A stretch of DNA of 44,591 nucleotides from Methanosarcinales archaeon (GTDB lineage Archaea; Halobacteriota; Methanosarcinia; Methanosarcinales; Methanogasteraceae): contig RXIK01000126.1 of assembly GCA_004211975.1 (NCBI GenBank), positions 1 to 44,591 on the forward strand. The letters are read 5' to 3'. How positions within the stretch are numbered: the stretch's first letter is position 1; each line of letters begins with the position of its first letter. Position numbers and translations under genes: made by a program. Shown piece after piece: positions 38,853-44,591 of the stretch. Below the pieces are notes generated by a model that saw only the letters and a list, made by a program, of their open reading frames with translations, ran no database searches and had not been told where the DNA came from.

Positions 38853-39151
38853 GGGCTGTCAGTGGTACGACCACTGGGTTTTTCAGTGGCGGCAGATGTT
38901 AAACAGGGCAGCCACACCACATCGCCCGGAGGATAAATGCCTCTGTTAGGCGGTGACCAAAGATATCCTCAAAAAGTCTCAGACGCGTATCCATTGGGAC
39001 AAACTGGTAGTTGGTCTGGTGGACTGCCATCACCCTAAGCCGGTCACCATATTGCACAGATGCAGTGACGTCTGATAGAAATAGAGCCATGTTGCGTGCG
39101 CCCACAATGATAACACGTCTTGATCTCTGCTTGATATTCCGTTACTTCAAC

Positions 39152-39566
39152 TTACGGGCGAAATGTCAAAGACCCGGGGGGCGCTCTCGGGCAGTCATCC
39201 ACGCAGGCACCTTCGAGAGTTGCGCCGCACAGTATGCACCGATCTGCAACACGCACTTCTATGTGATCCGGCTCTTCCACAGGTTCCAGTGTGCGACTAA
39301 CATGCCCCTCAGGTCCGCCGTTCTTCTTGTTGCCCGACAACCTCATGGCTTTTGGTGCGAGGCGTCTTTTTGACCCCATCGCCGGAATGTGGCTTGCTGC
39401 TGTTTTTGCTGTTCTTGTTCAGCTGATCTTGCAGGGCTTGAAGCTGATCCTGCATGGTCTGTAATTCCCCTGTGAGGCAATCGGACAGTTGGATGATAGC
39501 CTCTTCCCCTTGCCGGTACGCGGCACGAATCTCATCGTGAGTAAGTCTATGCATCATGTTCTCCAT
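39152..39566 (-). pseudogene. IS66-like transposase N-terminal remnant with frameshift
   Basis: QLSDCLTGELQTMQDQLQALQDQLNKNSKNSSKPHSGDGVKKTPRTKS, then a shift to GNKKNGGPEGHVSRTLEPVEEPDHIEVRVADRCILCGATLEG. Confidence 0.7.
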
Positions 39567-39785
39567 CCATCAAACAAAATGTTTTTATTAACAACCATTG
39601 CGATGGGAAATATAATCTCATTAATAATAACTTTTGCGGTGGGGGGTGAGTAGTTACAATCACTTTTGCTTTTCAATCTACTAACATTTTGATAGAGTTT
39701 AGCATATTTTTGATTATTTCCCGACTTTCGGCGAACTGAAATAAACATCCCTTTTATCGTCACGGTTTTTAAGTGGTTTGAAATC

Positions 39786-39848
39786 ACCGCAGAGGACGCG
39801 GAGTGCGCAGAGTTTTGTCTCTCTGCGTCCCTCTGCGTACTCAGCGGT
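39786..39848. repeat. Inverted repeat ACCGCAGAGGACGCGGAGTGCGCAGAG...CTCTGCGTCCCTCTGCGTACTCAGCGGT
   Basis: Read directly; ~26-bp imperfect arms, 8-nt loop. Confidence 0.85.
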
Positions 39849-40281
39849 TAAATTTCTTGCTTCAATCACCATGGTTTTAACCATATGGTGTTGAGCACGT
39901 ATCTTTTTGTGGGAAATTTGCTAAAAATCCATGATTTATTGGGTGTATTCAAAAATAGTGTTTGCTGAGGGTAACAAACATATCGCATTTGTGTGGCATG
40001 TTTTGGGCAGTAAGTTACATTTCACCGAAAAATGGGTTATTTCTCCAAAAGAACTGTTCTTGTACCGCATTCACATGACAATTCATACTCGGAGTTTGAT
40101 CCACTATCAGAATAGTGGATTTAAAGCGCAGTAAATTCCAAAAGACGAGTAGTTACGCGCAAATGAGTCGAATATGTGGAGGGCTGCCCCCGAATGAATT
40201 TGGGTGATGTGGATGGGGCTGGATGTATGGTAGTTGAGAACACATAAATTGGTGTACCATGTATATATCTGCATGACTCAC

Positions 40282-41055
40282 ATGCTCCTATCACCCACAC
40301 CAGCAGAGGTAAATGAGTTTGCGGATGCTTACATGCGTGGCATGCGCTCGAAAGATAATGTGTTGGTTGTGGTTGGGTGTTGTTGTGTTGAGTATGTTGG
40401 GCGGGCGCGCTCAATGCTTGGTTGGGGTGGTCGTGTTGTTATTGTTAAGTCTGATGGTAGTGTGCTTGTGCATCAGAAGGTTGGGGGTGCGCCTGTGAAC
40501 TGGCAGCCGCCAGACACGTTGGTTAGGTACCGGACGGAAGCTGGTAATGGTATCTCTTTGTTTGTGATTTACTCGTATCGGCTCAAGCCTCCGGAGAAGA
40601 TGTATGTGCGGTTCAAGACCGTTGACATGGTTAGCGCACATCGGCTGCGTGACGATCGGACTCTGCGGATCATGGGGGCGGAGTCTGACATAGTAGACCG
40701 GATCATGGGTGATCCGGGTGTGATTGAGGAGGGGCTGCGTATAACGGATCGGGAGAAGCAGACGCGGTCTGGTGCAATTGACCTGTTTGGGGTTGACCGA
40801 GACCATATACCGGTGATTATTGAGATTAAGCGAAGTCAGCCCACACCATCTGCAGTGCTGCAGCTCAAAGCTTATGTTCTTGACCACCAACACCGGCACA
40901 CGGGGGCTGTGAGGGTCCGCGGGATACTGTGCGCACCAAGCATGCCAGTTATGATACGAACACTGCTCACAGAGAACAAACTTGAATGGCGGGTGTTCAA
41001 ATGTGAGTTTGAGCAGGTGGACGATGCGCAGAGCACACTTGAAGAGTTCACGTGA
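40282..41055 (+). CDS. nucS: Endonuclease NucS/EndoMS
   Basis: SMLGWGGRVVIVKSDGSVLVHQKVGGAPVNWQPP...SGAIDLFGVDRDHIPVIIEIKRSQPTPSAVLQLKAYV. The supplied ORF begins at 40234; an internal Met start is more likely. Confidence 0.92.
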   Translation: MLLSPTPAEVNEFADAYMRGMRSKDNVLVVVGCCCVEYVGRARSMLGWGGRVVIVKSDGSVLVHQKVGGAPVNWQPPDTLVRYRTEAGNGISLFVIYSYRLKPPEKMYVRFKTVDMVSAHRLRDDRTLRIMGAESDIVDRIMGDPGVIEEGLRITDREKQTRSGAIDLFGVDRDHIPVIIEIKRSQPTPSAVLQLKAYVLDHQHRHTGAVRVRGILCAPSMPVMIRTLLTENKLEWRVFKCEFEQVDDAQSTLEEFT

Positions 41056-41092
41056 GTCAATTTCAGGGGCTAACCTTTTTGGCTGATGTTAT

Positions 41093-41197
41093 GTGTGTTC
41101 TCGTACGTGTGTGAGACCAACTATCCATATTGTGCTTCTCGTGGTTATCATCGCACTTGCAGCGTGCTATGCGGGGTGTTGTGCGAACGGGCAATGA
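41093..41197 (+). CDS. Possible 34-aa lipoprotein-like microprotein (GTG start)
   Basis: VCSRTCVRPTIHIVLLVVIIALAACYAGCCANGQ*; hydrophobic helix followed by a LAAC lipobox-like motif. Confidence 0.25.
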   Translation: MCSRTCVRPTIHIVLLVVIIALAACYAGCCANGQ

Positions 41198-41326
41198 GCG
41201 TGCTGATAGAAAGCGATAATAGTTCAAGGATGTTGAAGTTGGTGATCTAACACATCTTAATGTCTGCTCATGCCGATGACATACAACATGTCGCTCTGGT
41301 TTGTGCTATGATTCCTGGAGATGTCT

Positions 41327-42694
41327 TCAGACCCTGGATATCCGGATGCCGATACCTGCAACTTCCATCGCGTTCCTGCCAAGGATTCGCACCATCGCCT
41401 CTTTTCCGGTGCCGCCCCGGTCATATATGATCTGTGGCACATAGCCAGCCTCTTTTATTGCGTGTGCAGTGCCCCAGTCCATGGTCTGGTGTTGTGGCGG
41501 TTCGTCTTGTCGGCTAAAGGATGCTATCGTGTATCCAAGTGCCTCGCAGGTAGAGATGATTTCTTCCGAACACCGGATATTAAGTGCGCTCCTGACTTCT
41601 GGATCGAACCGCATGGCTGCAAGGATTAGTCTTGCTACGTGGGATGATGCGCCAAATCCAATCTGCCCGATTGCACGCGCAGTTCCTCCGAATCGCACGA
41701 TTCTTGATCTGACCGCGACAACATCCTTAACCGACTGCGCATGGGGAGTTGCTGTGCCAATGTTACATCCCACTTCCGGAATCAGTGATGTGAATGATCT
41801 GCAAGCTTCAATGCAGTCCACAGCATTGCTGACATCCGCGGTCGCCCGGTATCGCGACGCGTCCATGAGGACGTGCCCCGTCTGGTTGACCGGGGAGACC
41901 CCGCCGCCCACTGATGGTGCAGCCTGAATTGCGTGCATGACAAAGTCCTTTGCAGCGATGCACGCATCGGGTATGGTGAGTTCTTTCGCAAGAAACGCTG
42001 CGATCGCCGCAGAATATGTGCAGCCTGCGCCATGTGTCCCGCCCGTGATCAGGTTTCCAGGGATCAGCCGGAACCCTTTCTCGTCCCGGTCGTCGCAGAG
42101 AACATCGGTGCCGTGCAGATGCCCGCCAGTGACAACCGCTGCCTTGCATCCGAGATCGACGATTGCCGCAGCCGCGCGTTTTGCATCATCCGTATCATGT
42201 ATCCTGATGCCGGTGATCGCTTCTGCCTCAAACACGTTTGGCGTAACCACAGTTGCGGCAGGAATCAGTTCTGAGACCATCGCGCCGAGCGCAGCATCTG
42301 TCAGCAGAGATCCGCCGGCTTCCGCGCTCATCACAGGATCAAGCACGAAAGGAACGCTGTTAACACCGCATATATGGCTTGCAACAAGATAAACAATCTC
42401 TTTTGAGGACAGCATCCCGATTTTAGCGTAGTCAACGTGTATGTCATCGAGCACCGCACAGATCTGACCTGCGATCACATCTTCCGGAAGATCGAACACG
42501 TTCTGCACACCAAGCGTGTTCTGCGCGGTGATCGCGGTGATCGCGCAGGCGCCATGCATGCCAAGTGCGGCGAACGTCTTCAGATCCGCCTGAATGCCTG
42601 CGCCGCCACCCGAGTCTGAGCCGGCGATGGTTAGCGCGGTTCGTGTTAGTGGTTCATGCGCGGACACAATCCCACATCCAGTCACCCGCTCCAT
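41327..42694 (-). CDS. thiDN: ThiD-ThiN bifunctional protein (HMP(-P) kinase / thiamine-phosphate synthase)
   Basis: LTIAGSDSGGGAGIQADLKTFAALGMHGACAITAITAQNT...DPVMSAEAGG...GTHGAGCTYSAAIAAFLA, then ThiN domain (VPEVGCNIG-like...ARAIGQIGFGASSHVARLILAAMRFDPEVRSALNIR). Confidence 0.93.
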   Translation of the reverse strand: MERVTGCGIVSAHEPLTRTALTIAGSDSGGGAGIQADLKTFAALGMHGACAITAITAQNTLGVQNVFDLPEDVIAGQICAVLDDIHVDYAKIGMLSSKEIVYLVASHICGVNSVPFVLDPVMSAEAGGSLLTDAALGAMVSELIPAATVVTPNVFEAEAITGIRIHDTDDAKRAAAAIVDLGCKAAVVTGGHLHGTDVLCDDRDEKGFRLIPGNLITGGTHGAGCTYSAAIAAFLAKELTIPDACIAAKDFVMHAIQAAPSVGGGVSPVNQTGHVLMDASRYRATADVSNAVDCIEACRSFTSLIPEVGCNIGTATPHAQSVKDVVAVRSRIVRFGGTARAIGQIGFGASSHVARLILAAMRFDPEVRSALNIRCSEEIISTCEALGYTIASFSRQDEPPQHQTMDWGTAHAIKEAGYVPQIIYDRGGTGKEAMVRILGRNAMEVAGIGIRISRV

Positions 42695-42769
42695 CTTTAT
42701 TCCTGCACATCTCTTGCATCATGCCCACATTCAACACACAGATCACCCCCCTCATCGTCCATTTATCCA

Positions 42770-43348
42770 TCAATCATCTTTTGAAAAGGTTATCGCGGCA
42801 TCAATTGAGTCAACACCATCCAACCATTCGGCAACCAACCCGTCCGGCACGTCAAAGAGGATTTCCGGCAGCGGTTTGCCGCCAAGTACTCGTGCACCGA
42901 CCATGCTGAGATATTCTAGCGCCTGCTCCTGATTGTCGCGCTCTATCTCGATTGCATTTTTGATTAGCTTGATGAGCGACGTTTTTTTGTCATACGTGCC
43001 CTGTATGTTATATTCGCACGAAGCAAGTGCGCAGATCAGCGAGGATTGGAGCGACCGGATCATCATGTCCGTATCATCGTTGATCGGGGGAACCTCGCCC
43101 AGCACGATCTCGCTAATGCTTGAAATCGCATGTAACGCATCTTCTGCGGATACTTTCTTCTTTTTATGTCCACGAACAACTTTCAAGCAGGCGAGCACAA
43201 CATCATCCATCATACCAACGAATACTGCTGTATCAGTGTCACCCTCCTCTTCTATCTTGAAATTGCTCTCTTTCACCCGGGAAACCCAGTTATCCCAGCG
43301 TTCTTTTGTATAATATTGAATTGCCTTCTGTTTATCTCCTTTTTTCAT
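42770..43348 (-). CDS. DUF2150-family archaeal protein
   Basis: QYYTKERWDNWVSRVKESNFKIEEE...DTAVFVGMMDDVVLACLKVV. Start approximate. Confidence 0.75.
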   Translation of the reverse strand: MKKGDKQKAIQYYTKERWDNWVSRVKESNFKIEEEGDTDTAVFVGMMDDVVLACLKVVRGHKKKKVSAEDALHAISSISEIVLGEVPPINDDTDMMIRSLQSSLICALASCEYNIQGTYDKKTSLIKLIKNAIEIERDNQEQALEYLSMVGARVLGGKPLPEILFDVPDGLVAEWLDGVDSIDAAITFSKDD

Positions 43349-43525
43349 GATAATCATCCCTCTATAGTTCCCTTCACTTCATATTCCTATTTGAGTTAGC
43401 ATCCCGTTATATGTGTCTCGCCTACATGCCTCTTTTTCTGTGTGGTCATTAGTTTTGACCTTACAATAACATAATATGAAATCGTAATTAAAGATACTCA
43501 CAGGAAACATGGGGATTTGCATAAC

Positions 43526-44591
43526 ATGACACGAAACACAGAACCAACCGATAGTATATATGGTGGTATGCGGTGGCAATCGCTCTCGCAAAACCAGCCT
43601 GCGGCACTAGCACACCTTGATGAATTAGGCGCAATCATCACAGGGCACCGTGCCCGCGAACTTAAGATATCCGAACTGACCTCGGACCTGATCGTCGCGC
43701 TTACGGAAACAGACAACGAAACTATTTTAGGCGAGGCAACAGCGGTGAGCAAGCAGTTGCTGTCAAAGATCAGAGAGGACATCGCAGGTTTTTCGACCGA
43801 GCAGTTACCTGTATTATTTGCGTCGTTACAGCTTTTTGCTGTGGAACCCGGGCAGTACGGGTTTGAAACAATCGAATATCCTGATTCGGATCTTAACAGG
43901 ATAACTGGTAAGTATAGCAGTCAGGACCCGGAATATCTCAAGAAGAAAGACGCGTACACAAAAACACAGGGGTTGCTTGCAGAGGCAGAGAGCCTGCGCG
44001 CTCTGGCTATATCCACGCTCGCTTCGCTCTTTGAGAGGGCGGAATTCATCGGGATCACCGGTCACATCAAGGCTGAGCTACTCCCGATGATTGCGTCACT
44101 TAACGATGATAAGCGGTACAGACCGTTTCGGACAGCGCTTGCCGCCAATATTGCTGACAAGCTGTACCGGTTCGCGCAGCGGACAGACGACCCGGTATTA
44201 ACAGAACTTCTCCAGAGGATATTCAACAAAAAATACATTAAATTCGGGACATCCGGGTTCAGGGCGTTTGTGAACAAGGATTTTGTCCAGAAACGATCAG
44301 ACTTCGTGACTGCCGCGATATGTAACGATCTGGAGACCTCACAAGGGATGAGCGGCAAGACCGTGGTGATCACCTACGACACAAGGATTGGCGCCCGGGA
44401 GTTTGCGCTTGAAAGCGCCAGGGTGTTCCTTGCGCGGGGCTTTCCTGTGCGATTCGCAGAGGAACCCTCACCCACAGGTGCTCTTGTGTACTGGCTCCGC
44501 GAAGAAGAACACGGCAAAGCGGCAGGCGGCGAAAACATGACTCCAAGCCACAACCCGCTATCGACACAGGGACAGCGCTGGAACCTGGAAA
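43526..44591 (+). CDS. Phosphohexomutase (phosphoglucomutase/phosphomannomutase superfamily), 3' end beyond window; not in the ORF track
   Basis: Open frame from ATG 43526 to the window end: ...KYIKFGTSGFRAFVNKDF...VVITYDTRIGAREFALESARVFLARGFPVRF...GGENMTPSHNPLSTQGQRWN (GTSGFR, D-TR and SHNP motifs). Confidence 0.88.
   Translation, partial: MTRNTEPTDSIYGGMRWQSLSQNQPAALAHLDELGAIITGHRARELKISELTSDLIVALTETDNETILGEATAVSKQLLSKIREDIAGFSTEQLPVLFASLQLFAVEPGQYGFETIEYPDSDLNRITGKYSSQDPEYLKKKDAYTKTQGLLAEAESLRALAISTLASLFERAEFIGITGHIKAELLPMIASLNDDKRYRPFRTALAANIADKLYRFAQRTDDPVLTELLQRIFNKKYIKFGTSGFRAFVNKDFVQKRSDFVTAAICNDLETSQGMSGKTVVITYDTRIGAREFALESARVFLARGFPVRFAEEPSPTGALVYWLREEEHGKAAGGENMTPSHNPLSTQGQRWNLE

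Noticed and set aside
6841-39146. 17-nt TGCTTGATATTCCGTTA shared near both IS66 remnants
   Set aside because: Orientation relative to the transposase fragments differs between copies, and a ~15-17-nt match is near the chance level for a 44-kb window.
1-44591. CRISPR array search by eye
   Set aside because: No series of regularly spaced 25-40-nt repeats was found. The tandem repeats seen are 12-bp and 3-bp units, and the long ones are two-copy.

Overview
This 44.6-kb window is archaeal. It looks like a Methanomicrobia/Methanosarcinia-related or ANME-type euryarchaeote, judged from protein L40e, GGGP synthase, prefoldin beta, NAC, Nop5, NucS, RtcA, ThiD-ThiN, DUF2150, MvhD-HdrCBA and an intron-containing tRNA. 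From about 13 kb onward it is mostly ordinary chromosomal backbone. The first ~10.5 kb is an accessory island built from gene remnants: a TnpB 3' end, two 5'-truncated AlbA/HATPase/wHTH genes, an internally deleted HsdS, a frameshifted kae1 fragment, an IS66-like remnant and a chimeric ATPase ORF. Intact cargo sits among these remnants. The strongest cargo call is a two-gene Kiwa-type (KwaA/KwaB) anti-phage system at 1766-3240. A translationally coupled HicA-like gene pair follows at 3320-4704, then an orphan AbrB-like protein and a multi-TM protein. The backbone also has notable features: a metazoan-like alpha-2-macroglobulin lipoprotein with a GCGEQ thioester motif, plus a detached near-identical copy of its C-terminal coding end; an FKBP-cyclophilin fusion lipoprotein; a double-length HdrA; several dispersed intergenic repeats; and a tRNA(CAT) with a 16-nt intron. 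Family calls come from reading motifs in the translations. No database search was run.
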